A DNA stretch of 64,000 nt from Climacium dendroides (Eukaryota > Streptophyta > Bryopsida > Hypnales > Climaciaceae): positions 3,952,001-4,016,000 of the forward strand of contig OX467088.1 of NCBI GenBank assembly GCA_950106755.1, in the 5' to 3' direction. Position numbers and translations under genes: made by a program. The notes beneath the pieces were generated by a model that worked only from the letters and a program-made list of their open reading frames with translations, searched no databases and was not told the DNA's origin. Shown in pieces: positions 44,950-56,377 of the stretch (the stretch's first letter is position 1; every line of letters starts with the position of its first letter).

Positions 44950-45586
44950 TCGGGAGAGATAATTTTGAGGTAAAGGAAAGAGGTAGAGGAGGTTGCTGTT
45001 GTTTTGGAACAACTAAGTTTGATATCTTCTGAGATTGAGACCCCTAACATGAATGTTTAAGAGTATTTAAATTATGAGCTTGAGTTTGATTTGAATAACC
45101 CTTATCAACCCACTGATGAAGAAATTATTGAAATACTTCCATCTCAACAAGGTAGTGAACACAAAGATAGTGATCCTGATGAAGCTAATCCTCACGATAT
45201 AGTAGAAGAGGTTGTAGGCTTTAAAAATGTAGGTAGTGCTCTTCAAACTTTGAAGAAGTTTTTGGAGCAAAGACCTAATGACACCATGTTATCTATTAGG
45301 AATATTGAAGCACTAGAAAAGGAACTAGAATCGTGTAGCAGAAACTCGCCAAAATACTATTGATTCATTCTTTCAACAGACTTAGATGAATAATGAATCA
45401 ATATTTTGTAATTTCATCCATTTTTTCTATAAATGTTATGTATTTACCTTTTTAATTCTTTTAAGTGTTATTTTTTATAAGTGTTACAAATCATCAACAT
45501 CACCCTCTATAAGTGTTATATGTTACTAGTGTCTAAGTGTTAACTAAAAGTACACTCCCAACCCGTAACACTTATCAAGGTCTGAC
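44950..45586 (+). mobile_element. Pogo/Tigger-like DNA transposon relic (3' end)
   Basis: It contains the C-terminal tail of a CENP-B/pogo-type DDE transposase and subterminal TAAGTGTTA words (45463-45560). It ends ...CTTATCAAGGTCTGACTG followed by TA, as expected for TIRs that begin CAGT at a TA target. The left end and catalytic core are missing. Confidence 0.6.
45091..45363 (+). pseudogene. C-terminal fragment of pogo/CENP-B-type transposase
   Basis: The frame NPYQPTDEEIIEIL...DIVEEVVGF, then ALQTLKKFLEQRP, shows the acidic linker and amphipathic helix seen at the C-terminus of plant jerky/Tigger-like proteins. Coding similarity extends upstream to about 44990 in the same frame across a TAA (LEQLSLISSEIETPNMNV). 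The DDE core is absent. Confidence 0.6.
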
Positions 45587-45587
45587 T

Positions 45588-45655
45588 GTATTGCTAAAAG
45601 ATGTAGGTTCAGGAAAAGCAAAGACAAGCTAGATTCAGACATAAAAGTAAGTATT
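45588..45655 (+). repeat. Segment shared with 4481-4556
   Basis: It follows the pogo-like terminus directly and is nearly identical to 4481-4556, ending in AAAAGTAAGT in both places. Confidence 0.6.
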
Positions 45656-45659
45656 TCAT

Positions 45660-46310
45660 GCCTGATAGATTGCAAACATAAATTCAGCAGGAGGTGGTAG
45701 ATACTATATTATGATTCTTTTCTTAAGTGTATGATTTTCTACTTTTGTAATGCAAATTTTTCATATAATCAAAATAGACTCTATTATCTTTCCAACACAA
45801 TTTACGGTTTGTGAATTGATGAATTTTTGAGCCTACAAGAGGTTTTCAAAGTTTGCAGTTTTCATTCTGATTTCAAAGTTTGCAGTATTGATTCTGATTC
45901 ACCTGCAGGCCAAAAATTCGAAATATTTTTTGACCCCACTGTACAGTACAATGCAATGCAAGCACTCCTGAACCACCAATGCAAACAAACTAAACATATG
46001 AGCTTTCCCAATCACTTTTTAAAATGTCCTATGCTGTACAGTGCGTATTGCTTTTCCTTTTCTTACAAATGTGGACCAAAAACAAAGCCCACATATCCAT
46101 TAGAAAGGTGAATCAAAATACCCTCCTATGTCAAAATCAAACCCCATCAGACGAGGGTGGTTTGCAGCTGCAGCAGTTATATGTCAATTCTGGACCAGCC
46201 TTGCTCTGACTTCCACCATCAAAATTTGTCCAAGATGACCAAGAAGCTTTCTGTAGTCTTGACAAGGGTGTAAGCATCCTCAACCAAACTAACAAACATA
46301 CCTCCTACAG
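45660..46310. other. Intergenic DNA downstream of CRN copy 2
   Basis: No gene is identified. The last 150 bp before 46314 are the 3' flank of the CRN gene. Confidence 0.5.
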
Positions 46311-46313
46311 CAT

Positions 46314-49300
46314 TCAAGGACTCATAACCTTGTTGAAATCAATGGCAATGACATATTGCTCTGAATCAAGAATCACTTTAGGCAAGGCGCCTATGTACTT
46401 GGTCTTTCCGGTAGTAAGCCATGGTTGAAAACCAGTTTGCTCATACTTATCCTTCGGCACACAAGCACAAACCCTCAACTTAGTTAAGCCCAATGCACTG
46501 GCCGCATCCTGCAAACCCTGGACTATATACCCGTGGGGTGAATGGGTACGACTGAAAAACTGCAACAACAAATCAGGATGAAGTACCCCATCAATACTTT
46601 TAAAATTTGCTGGTGTTGGCCGATAATATCCGTCCGACTTGAACTCAGGAAACTTTCCCCAAGAGTCGAAATAAACAAGCTTCTTCTCAGACAGTTTCAG
46701 AGAATCCACTTCAGTACCCTTGGCAGGTCCACCTGAAGCAATGCGTTTTTTTTATAAGCAAAATGACCATGCCAAATAACTTCAGATAGCTATTTTAATA
46801 GAATCTTCTACGTCTTTTGATAAATTTTTTAGCAGATTACTATATTTGGTACATTTCTGGCTAATTTTGACAAACTTGTTACCAATATTGAAGCAAATTG
46901 GCTAATTACCTCCTGCAGCTCCTTTGATAAAATTAGCCAATAATATTCTCCTCTAGCCATTTCCCTAAAATTCATGCCAGAAAATTTCACTCACCTTGAG
47001 TAACCTTCTTCATCTGAAACAGTCCGCCTTGCTTGATGAGAAGATGTCCCACAAGCTCAAACATAAACCCATAAAGGTTGCCAATACTGGTGTCATTTGC
47101 ATATGCCCTCATAAATTTCACCAATTTCCGCTTACTTAGCTCTTGAAACTGCTGGGCGAACAAATTTCGTACAAAAATTGACGCAAAGTCGAAAACCGCG
47201 CGGCTGTACTTATCGTTCTCACTGTCCTCACCTTCTCCACATTTAATGTGGACAAGAGCATCCCCCTTTGCACGCCCTTCAAAATTCCCAATAAACAATT
47301 GCAAAGCCTCATCCTTGCCAACTTCCTTCATAGATTTTTCGATGTAACCTAGACGGTTTACAGAATGACTCCCACACAGAACAAACCTGGGGATGCCTCC
47401 GATCGTCTCAAAATAACGAAGAGCCTCGTCTTTCACTGGGACCTGCATTTCTTGCCAGTTGGACCTATGCTGCTCAAACTCGTCCAGAAATTCACAGACT
47501 TCCTCCTTTTCCCATACAGGAAAATACCGCACTTTAACTCTGTGATTCTTCGCATACTCATGATAATTCTCCTTTTTCATAGAGCAAACCTGTAAAACAT
47601 GGCATTTCCAGGAAACAGGTTTCATCTGAGCCCCATCGATGACAAGCCATGTGTTTTCATCATTCAGTACCTCCAGCACGTCAAGGGGATGGCTGAAAGT
47701 AGAGGCCATCGGTGAATCCTCTCGAGTAAAGTCCAACAAATGAAAGTCATCTCCAAGTTTCCACACAACCTTTTGCTTTAATGTGGCCTGATAGCATATC
47801 CAAAACACCGAGAACATAGACTTCCCTATGCCGGATGTCCCCAAAATGGTGAATCTTTCAAAAGGAGCAGCTGCCGACATAATGTCCTTCATATCCGTGT
47901 AGCAAGTGCGGACCCAAAGAAGAATCCCACCCGGAAAATTGCCGAGTGGGTCAGCCTCCAGTTTGAGGAAGGGCCTGTGCATCTTCACATCTGCAACTTC
48001 CCCAACGGCCTTCTCAACGGCCTTTTTATGACTCTCAAGAGCCTGCTCATAATCCTGCTTCCATCTCTTGTAACTCGCTGCTGCCGATGACACAAACTCC
48101 TGGATGCTTGCATCCACAGGCCGCCTTTTTCGAGCTCTTAACCCTAGGGACGCATCCACAAGCCGCCTTTTTCGAGCTCTTAACCCTAGGGACGCATCCA
48201 CATGCCGCCTTTTTCGAGCTCTTAACCCTAGAGACACACAGCAATTTCATGCACATGTAAACAGACTTCTGTAGGGACGAACAGTTCAGGGAAGGAAGAT
48301 CCATCCTGGCCACACTCAACATAAAACCGCTCACAAAACAGACCTGACGAAACCCTACAGTAGACCAAAGAGTGTAGGTATCTCCCTCAACGAACGTGGC
48401 TACACTGCATGAAACCCTACGACACGCATTTAAATTGACAAATCCTAACGCATTACATTGGCATTTCAAGAGAAAAAAAACAAGTGATACATCAGCTGGA
48501 TCAAGGACACCTTAGTCAGGAATCTGGGATGAGATACACAAGCATCCCATCTCAGGGTTTACTGCAAAAATAATATGCCAAACTTTTTACATAAATCACG
48601 CACAAAGATTGACTCGTGCCATGTCAAAATCACTCCGGTCAGGGGACTATATATTCGGCACGATTTCAAGCGCCACGAATACAGCCACGAACCATCCCTA
48701 CAAGTAAGCATCAGTCCTCCATGCCAAAACTGCAGCAGAATTCGCCCATGGAACAGGGCAACAAAACGGCACAGCATTATCGCTATCATTAAACAAAGAA
48801 GTTCGATACTCATCTGATTTATCTAGCACCAAAAACCTACATAACCTAAGGGACAAACATCTCCTGGAAGTACAAGAGGAACACAACGATGTTCAAGCAA
48901 GAAGCAAGAAAGAGAAAATCCCAGTTTGCCCTTAATAGGAAAGTTAGAAAATAAACCACCAGCAGCGGGTTCGATGAAAGCCAAAAGAGATGCTCGCAAC
49001 AAAGAAAGTAGGCTAAGAAGATAGACACAACGGTGTTCAAGCAAGAAGCAAGAAAGTGAAAATCCGAGCTGCGCCAACGCGCCAACACGGTTACGATTAC
49101 CAAGGCATAAGTGACGACGATCAGGTGACAACAAACCGGAAGTACTTGAACCTTAAACCCTCTATCCCCAATCTCAACTCAGCCCACCGCAACGAAGGTG
49201 GCCACACTCAACCCGTGACGCTTCCACCACCCTAAACCCTAAACCAGAAGAGACTGAGACTAAGTGCGCGCGGGAAACATACCTTTAGACACGGGAGCCT

Positions 49301-49565
49301 CACCAGTAACTATAACAGGATCTTCTTTCGTTCCAACAGGTAATCCATCCTCTTTGAAGGCCTCCTCGATCGTCTCCCACTTAAATTCTGACTTCACTCC
49401 TTCTTTAGGAAGTCGATCTCCATTCAAATCAATAGACGCTGGATCCAACTTGAGCTTTTGACCAAGTTCAGAGAAATCGATCTTTCCATCAGCGGTACAG
49501 AATAACCTAACAGGTCCAGATGTATCCGTCTTGAAGTAGACTCTCCTCATTGTGATAACCTGCAT
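46314..49565 (-). CDS. Crinkler-RHS (CRN) type protein, complete copy
   Basis: Three exons on the minus strand: 49565-49283, 48227-46995 and 46732-46314, coding for 644 residues. Donors GTATGT and GTGAGT, acceptors CTCTAG and CTTCAG, both introns in phase 1. Parts in order: a ubiquitin-like Crinkler header (about residues 1-94, VRLFCTADGK...); three basic repeats with RARKRR, likely nuclear-localisation signals (95-140); a helical linker; a P-loop NTPase with GTSGIGKS (about 220-229) and WLVIDG (about 290); and a C-terminal domain (about 506-644). The last has the HPDLLLQFF, HGYIVQGLQDA and LRVCACVP pattern of the REase-fold nuclease tail in CRN/RHS proteins. All parts are open. No signal peptide is evident, so an intracellular, probably nuclear, role is likelier than secretion. 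The function in plants is unknown. Confidence 0.8.
48102..48227 (-). repeat. Three 42-bp coding repeats (basic NLS-like repeat), copy 2
   Basis: Tandem 42-bp units at the 5' end of exon 2 encode SLGLRARKRRxVDA with x = H, L, P. CTAG|GG recurs at each unit start, in the same phase as the inferred acceptor. Confidence 0.88.
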
Positions 49566-49823
49566 CCACGTCGAAGTCAGCGCCCAATCAAAGACACGAC
49601 CGCAGGCTTAATCCAAACCCTACACAACCACCGAAACCAAATCATTCTCGGGTAACGGAGCTCACCTCCACACACAGAAGCTCTGCGCCGCACACACAGC
49701 TCTCGAGAGAAGAAGCGAATGAGGGATCGAAAGAGAAAGAAGGAGGACAGAAGAACAGCCGGTATCCCCAAACCCTAAACCGCCCACAGCCGTAGGATCC
49801 CCGGACTTCATCCAAGCCATTCG

Positions 49824-49832
49824 TATTTATAA
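49824..49832 (-). promoter_or_regulatory. TATA box of CRN copy 2
   Basis: The minus strand reads TTATAAATAC about 260 bp upstream of the start codon, as in the left copy. Confidence 0.5.
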
Positions 49833-50060
49833 CCGTTAGATCAATTGAAGTTGGAGCCTATCCTAGCTACTGCACTACTGCACTACTCTTTTGCCCGTCA
49901 CCATACTTTTGGGGTGGGCAGGGAATTTTTTGCTATTGGATTTGGGGGCAATGTGATGCAAAAAGCAATTTTTGGGTGGAGTGAGGCGGTTGTGGACATC
50001 GTTGATTTTTAGAAAATAATAATAATGGATGAGATGGGCAAAATCCACACGCAAATGAAA

Positions 50061-50405
50061 CTACACTAATGATGATAAATAGTGTTGGCAACACTAATCA
50101 CAAAACATAACACTAATTGTCAACAATCTGGTTAATGTTACCAACACTAAATGTCAACATAGACACTATTTGTCAACTATTGGGTATAAATTTTTTACAA
50201 GTTTACATTTAGTGTTACCTAACTATTTCATCAAAATGCAAAGAAAAATGTATGACCTAAGAAACCTATGGCATACTCCAAAAACTTACTACTCATAAAA
50301 GTGAACACAATACTAAATACCAACTAATTGAAGTTTAGAGTGACCGGGGTAAAAGTCCAGGTAACACTAATCACAACATAACACTATTTATCATCATTAG
50401 TGTAG
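50061..50405. mobile_element. 345-bp MITE with 26-bp perfect terminal inverted repeats
   Basis: The first 26 bases (CTACACTAATGATGATAAAT...) are the exact reverse complement of the last 26. Inside, CAACACTAATCACAAAACATAACACTA at the left recurs near the right. If the true terminus is CACTAATG, this would be CACTA-like, but I see no clear 3-bp duplication. It is noncoding. Confidence 0.8.
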
Positions 50406-50508
50406 TACATTAGTATTCATCAAAAAGAATGTACAAGACATTCATCGAAAAACAACCAATATTGTCTGTGGAATATGGTAGAGGTACCTATCATTTCCAA
50501 TAACTTAA

Positions 50509-51354
50509 CCCCTAAAGTCCCAAGGGTGTTTTCTATCATAAATCACTTAGAACTACCACTTCTGTTGTGTTCACCTAAGAAAATCAAAAAAATATATTTA
50601 TTCAAAATCCAACCGTAGGATCTTGTACTTAACTTGTTTGAGAATATGTGGTAAAACTTTCATCAAGTTTGACGGCATACATTGCAAGATATTTTCATCC
50701 AAAGTGAAGAAAACAAGTTTTTTTGCAACTTGCTTGACTAGGGTTTTGGCTTTAAATCTTTTTAACTAAATTTTTTTGCATTGTTAATTTTGATTTTTTA
50801 AGATTTTATTGTGAATAGTTGAGTTGAGAATCTAAAGTAAAAAATTCAACAAAAAACACTTAATTTTCATTCATTAAAAAATTGTTAAGTAGAAGTAAGT
50901 TAAAGATTGAAGGAAAAACTAAATCATTAATAGCTTTAAGATGGAATTGACATATGATAATCCCAATTGTGAGATTGTTCTAAAAAACAAACCTAACCTT
51001 ATCTAAATTGTTTTTAATTTTTGGAAATTATAAAAAAAATTCTCATAACTAGTCCAAATGCAATGAATGAAAACCTCAAATGTAGACAAAAATATAAGAT
51101 TTTAGGGAAAAAATAATAATTTTTTTTTACTTTTTAAATTTTTTTTGTGCTGCCCGTTGACTTTTGATTTTGGCTTATTGTGTCATAACTTTTTATCCTA
51201 GGCACCAATTGAAACAAAAAAATTATATATTCACAAAGCTCTCGGCAAATTCTACAATCTCAAAAAATCTCAAAAATATTCATTACAAATTGAGACAATA
51301 GGAACCTACCTGGACCCAAATTGTTCCCCAAGGGAACAAACAGTCCTTTAGGGG
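50509..51354. mobile_element. Non-autonomous TTAA-flanked element, family II
   Basis: TTAA (50505-50508), then CCCCTAAAGTCCCAAGGG at the left. At the right, CCCAAGGGAACAAACAGTCC leads to TTTAGGGG and TTAA (51355-51358). The inverted termini share CCCCTAAAG plus a nearby CCC(A/T)(A/T)GGG. The interior matches, inverted, the element beginning at 55222 (GTAGACAAAAATATAA and neighbours). There is no ORF. Confidence 0.75.
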
Positions 51355-51435
51355 TTAAGCATTTCAACCTATAGGATGTGAGAAATTTAGTGACTAATTA
51401 TTGACCTCAACGTTTGCAAACACAAAGATGACTAA

Positions 51436-51436
51436 G

Positions 51437-51479
<43 letters not shown>

Positions 51480-51489
51480 TACATACACA
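51436..51489. repeat. (AT)n(AC)n microsatellite
   Basis: A run of alternating AT (about 25 bp) passes into alternating AC (about 22 bp) and ACAT repeats. Confidence 0.95.
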
Positions 51490-53162
51490 CCCTAGAATGA
51501 ACATTTTATTCAAAATAAATGTTTTTTTTCATTCGAATCTATTTTAGTCTCCATAGATTCACCTATTATGGTTAACTTTGGAATTTCTTTCTAAACAAAG
51601 ATAAAAGAGAGATGAGTGGAAGAGAAAGTACAAACAAAGAATCTTTTTTAATGAATAGTGCATCTAATTGTTTTTGACAATAGGTCACCCTATAAAGTCA
51701 TCATGGGGGGCTATTAGAAACAGTAAGTACTTCTATCTTACATAACAGATTAGCAATTTCATCCATCCATTGAAAATAGAAGAATATATTGTCTAATTTT
51801 TCTTCTAAAATAAATTGTACTTTGTATTGTTTTTGAGCAAAATATTGCTATGAAAATATTAGGTAAATGTTAGGTAAATGTTAGGAGGTTGAGGAGCTTG
51901 AGAATAGAATAATATTTATAATTCATTTTAGGATGTGATCATCAATAGAGTTGTAGACCATACTAGACATTATATCAATCTCACACTTTTCTATATCATA
52001 CTTTGAGGTATCGTACAACATGTATTAACACTTAAAGATGTTTGTTGAGGATTAAAAGCATCCAATGAATGTGACTTATAACCTTGGAAGGACATGGGCC
52101 AATCACCAAGGTAGTCAATCAACAATTATTACCAAATTTTAAGGTGAATAAGTGCATTATTTGTTTTTATAAATTCCTTGAAGGTCATTTGTTAAGTAAT
52201 TTTAGTCTATAGAGTCTTCTATATATTATAGAAGTTATAGAAACAAAGCATGCACTTATTAATTCTACAATCTCATAATTTTTTATCATACAATTGTGGC
52301 CTTCTATGATTAACCCATAAAAGACTAGACTACATTTTGGGGGAAACATAGCAATTTGGGGCAACTTACTAGAAAGGGAATATATTTATTTTATTTGAAA
52401 TTATCACACAACACGTGCCTAAGGAGTAGCAATAATTTTCATAATTTTTGACTATATGGTTAAAAAGTTATTGCATGATATACAATTTCAAGTATCCAAG
52501 ATCCCAATTTCAAGCATGGTTTTCTAGAACACTTTTTCAAAATAGGTGAACAAATGAGCTTTATGTAAATGTAAATTTTATTTGAATTGGTGCTTGAGAG
52601 AGAAATTTATACTACACAATGAAAAAATGTTGAATCTGTGCAGCAAAACGAAATTAAAGAAAAAGCTCAAAATCAGAAGTATAAACATTATTTATTCATT
52701 GAATATACTTTGTCTTTATGGGCATATTGGGTTTGTTCTGTTTAGATTATTGGTGTAAAATTTATTACGAGTTTTGTTTGGAGGCAATCAAAGGAAATTC
52801 TTGAAAAAACAATTTCCAAGAGTTTTTGTTAACTCAATTTTCACAATTAAAAGAAAAAGATCTTCAAAATTTGTCAAAACAATCTCATTGTTAGTAAGGA
52901 TTGATGTGTTTTGATTCCACCTAGAATTATTCGGAAGATTTAAGTTTCAATTCATCTTATATTTATTTTCATTGAACAGTTTCTTAATGAATGAAAATCA
53001 ATTTTTTTTTGTTAAAATGAAAATCCTCTACACCCTTGATTCAAATTTTCCATCATAAATAATTTCTTACCTCAAAACTTAGTAGTGCAAGATTTAAAGT
53101 ACAAAAGATTCAAGTGTAATAATCTTGTATTGAAATTAAAGGAGCAAAATAAAATAATTTTT

Positions 53163-53275
53163 TGCTTTAAATGCTTATATCTTGTGACTTAGTACATGGT
53201 AAATTTTTTGAAAGTTCTCCCACACATTCTTTTACCACTATGGTGCAAGATCCCACAATTGAATATGCAAAAAAA
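53163..53275 (+). repeat. Fragment of family II repeat
   Basis: CTTTAAATGC..ATATCTTGTGACTTAGTACATGGTAAA through CCCACACATTCTTTTACCAC to GCAAGATCC.A parallels 3708-3815 and 55598-55715. Confidence 0.55.
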
Positions 53276-53685
53276 CAAATAAATTTGTTTTCCTTCTTTG
53301 CAATAGAAATGTCAATTTTAGAGTGTCTTTTTGGTAATAAAAAACATGGCACCAAAAGGATGCAAGAGTTAGAATTAGGTCCTTCAACTATAATATATTA
53401 TCAACCCAATGCACATAGGAAGTAGGATTATATTTAATAATGGATGGAATTTACGTTGCATAGCAATAAACAAGGATTTCATTTCCATGACTTATTGCCC
53501 CAAAGTGATACAAATATTATTTGAGGGATTCTTTGACAATGTACTACCTTCACAATAGATGAAATCATTAAATTGCTTCAAAAGAATTGAAGAATATTAC
53601 TCCATTTTGGATGAATGCAAGCAAAATGGAATGAATGAATGAATTTTCATTCACATTTGGCATGTCTTATCCATGTCAATGAATG

Positions 53686-53957
53686 CATTAGAAGACATTT
53701 CAGGCCTCTACAAGGCCATTTCAGTCTTGTTCCTTCTGCAGCAACGGAACGGCCAGCTGTCAGGGAAATTTAAAAAAAAAAAATTTAATCCTTAGAATGC
53801 CAAAAAAATTTGAAATTAAAATTTTTTTCCTTCAAAAATGACGTGGCAGGGTCTCGACCACATCAACTTGCTGCGTTGTTACTACTGTAGTGCATTGCAA
53901 GGAGTTCCCTGCCATGATAACTTGCGGCCCTATAGAGGCCTGAAATGTCTTCTAATG
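53686..53957. mobile_element. 272-bp MITE with about 32-bp inverted termini
   Basis: CATTAGAAGACATTTCAGGC...GGCC at the left pairs with GGCC...GCCTGAAATGTCTTCTAATG at the right, with two mismatches in 32. Pairing continues imperfectly inward (CAGGGAA with TTCCCTG). It is noncoding, with no clear target duplication. Confidence 0.75.
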
Positions 53958-54033
53958 TAACTAAGAGGATGCCCACTTGTCTTGAAAGACGGATGACCTA
54001 TTGCATTGGACTTGTGAAACTCGCCCCACTTAA

Positions 54034-54680
54034 TCCCTAAATGCCCAAGGCACCAAAATCTGGTGTTTGCAAAATTTTGAAGTTAAATAAAACCTAATCA
54101 AGTTTCTATTTTTAGTAATTTTTATTTTTAGAAAGTTATTCTTGAGGTCTAGTTTTAGCAACAAAAATCTGATCTTGAAAATAAATGATAGTGATTTTTC
54201 TATTCAAGATTTTGTGCAAGGGTACCCATTGTAATCTTGACTTCCCATAGTGTTGAGAGCTCTTGAAAATGAGCCTCAAATACACTAGATCAAGAAGAAA
54301 AAGTCACATTCAAAATTCATTTAAAGAAATTATAGAGTAGATTTTAAGAAGCCATAAATTGATTGGGGTTATACATGTTAGGTCCTTTAACCTCATATTT
54401 TTTTGATCACCAACTTTTTAGATTTAACTTGTGAAAAGAGAATTGAAAGACTTGACACCACTTTTGCAGTTTTAACACCTTCATAGTCAAACATTATAAT
54501 CTTTCACTCCATAAGTGATATTGTTGTATTTTCTTTTCCTATGATATCTCTAACATGTCTAATTTGAATTTGTATGGTTACAATTAAAAAAAAATTGATA
54601 CAACTCATCAAAAAATTGGCATTTTGTTCAATTCAGAGCAAATTCGAAGAAGCTCAAAACAGGGCTTGGGCATTTAGGGG
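54034..54680. mobile_element. Non-autonomous TTAA-flanked element, family I
   Basis: TTAA (54030-54033), then TCCCTAAATGCCCAAGGC. The right end is GCTTGGGCATTTAGGGG, then TTAA (54681-54684). The termini are inverted with about 17 matched positions. The body is the reverse complement of the copy at 25202-25811 inside the hAT element. No coding capacity. Confidence 0.82.
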
Positions 54681-54684
54681 TTAA

Positions 54685-55927
54685 CTTGAAAAAAAGATGG
54701 CTTGCTGATAAGCCACCCTCCAAAACCAACCAAGGCTATGAAAACATAGCTCCTTTTGCATGCTTGTACTTAGCTTGAAATCAAGAATACTCAACTTATT
54801 GCTTGATTGATTCCTTGGCTAATGTCTTGGTTCCTTTATCATCCAATTTTTAGATTTCTCTTGCCATCCTTCTAAACCTGAAGATGATGCTTCAAGAGTT
54901 TCATGACTCCAATGCAAGATCGCATTTCTACATTGCCCCCTCAATCCACACTTTAATTTAGTAAAAAAAAGTCCCCTGTTTTTGTGCCATGTTAATTCTA
55001 TTTCTATACACCTCCCCTAGATAATTTGGGGCCTTTGATTGCAAATATGAACTTGAAATTTGCAAATTTTTTCTTGTGTTGTAAGTAAAAAGTTCTTGCA
55101 TTTTTCCTAGGGGTAAAATATAGGGGCCTCTCATCGTACAACTATAAGCACAACCCTCCATTCCAATGAAAGACTTCTGTGAGTTCCATCATCTTTTTGA
55201 TTGATGTAAAAACTATCTTAACCCCTAAAGTCCCAAAGTTCTTACAGGGGATTTTTGGGATTTGGGGTAGGCTCGTGTGATCTCAATTCTTGACATAATT
55301 TTTTGAACCTTTTTTTGAAGATAGGAAATCAAATTCTCTTTCTAGGAATATAATTTTTATTTCAATCAGTGCCCAGAAACAAAATTTATGCCACCTGAGT
55401 CCAAAAAACAACTTGAGGGGTAGTCCAAAAAAAATCACAAAAAGTTAAATTTTTTTAATTTTTAATTTTTTTTCTTAAAGATTATATTTTTGTCTACATC
55501 TGAAGCTTTAATCCATTCCATTTAGACTAGTGATGAGACAAATCAGGACAATCTTAGTTTTGGGTCAATTTAAGCATCTTCTTAAAAAAAATCTTGAATT
55601 CGTCACTTTAAATGCAAATATCTTGCAATCTAGAAGGTCAAAGTTCCTGAAATTTTTTCCACACATTCTTATACTAGTGTAGTATAAGATGTTATGGTTA
55701 GATGTATAAAAAAATCATAGGAGTAAATTGTACTAAATTGTATTAAACTTTAAAAGTTGTGTTGTTCTTCCTGTCACTTCTACATTTGCTTGACAACTCA
55801 TGGCCTTTGTAGCGGGCAATATCACATTCACGCCTACTTGGTCAACTTTGACTATGACCTTAGTGGAAGACATATAGGCTAATGAGAGGTATGAGAAGAA
55901 AGAAGAAAATTTTAACAAGGACTTTAA
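54685..55927. other. AT-rich DNA with an incomplete family II element
   Basis: TTAA (55218-55221) followed by CCCCTAAAGTCCCAAAG starts an inverted family II copy whose interior matches 50640-51354. Its far end is not clear and may have been lost before 55924. No gene is seen. Confidence 0.55.
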
Positions 55928-56158
55928 CCCCTGAACGCCCAACGCAAATTCCAAAAGCAAGCTACAAATTGTCACTCAAGTGAACCCCACCAATTAAAAA
56001 ATAAGATCCAAGAAACATGACCGTTTAGATTGCAAGAGAGGTAGAGAAGGCATCTTTGGAGAAATTTGTGGAAGTTTTCACCATACAACCTAGGACATTA
56101 TAATGGTCAAATGTCTCATAGTAGGAGGCCACATTTGGGGCGTTGGGCCGCTCATGGG
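55928..56158. mobile_element. 231-bp TTAA-flanked element, family III
   Basis: TTAA (55924-55927), CCCCTGAACGCCCAACGC at the left; GCGTTGGGCCGCTCATGGG and TTAA (56159-56162) at the right. Inverted termini match over about 17 positions with one gap. Confidence 0.75.
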
Positions 56159-56162
56159 TTAA

Positions 56163-56373
56163 CCCCTGAATCTCCATTTTGAAAAACATTCTTATTCAAC
56201 TACTATAATCTTTTGAGTAGTTCGGTCACAGGACGTGTCCTTTTCTCCACACCTCTCTCTTAACTACCAATTGGTACGATTGAATTATGTGGATCTCTTC
56301 TTAGGAAAAAACTTGAGTGGATTGAAGTCGAAAAGGTCTGGATTTCATTGAATTTGCTCTGAGTGCTCAGGGG
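56163..56373. mobile_element. 211-bp TTAA-flanked element sharing a TTAA with its neighbour
   Basis: The left TTAA is the same tetranucleotide that ends the previous element (56159-56162). Left end CCCCTGAATCTCC, right end GTGCTCAGGGG followed by TTAA (56374-56377). Inverted termini share CCCCTGA. Confidence 0.65.
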
Positions 56374-56377
56374 TTAA

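Larger units (their letters stand above)
47189..49869. repeat. Segmental duplication, right copy
   Basis: Direct-orientation partner of 1-2680. It contains the CRN promoter, exon 1, intron 1 and most of exon 2. The rest of the gene (46314-47188) has no counterpart inside the window because the left copy is cut by the edge. Confidence 0.95.
49870..53685. other. AT-rich repeat-filled DNA
   Basis: No gene is identified. It contains a MITE (50061-50405), a TTAA-flanked element (50509-51354), a dinucleotide microsatellite (51436-51489) and a family II fragment (53163-53275). Confidence 0.6.
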
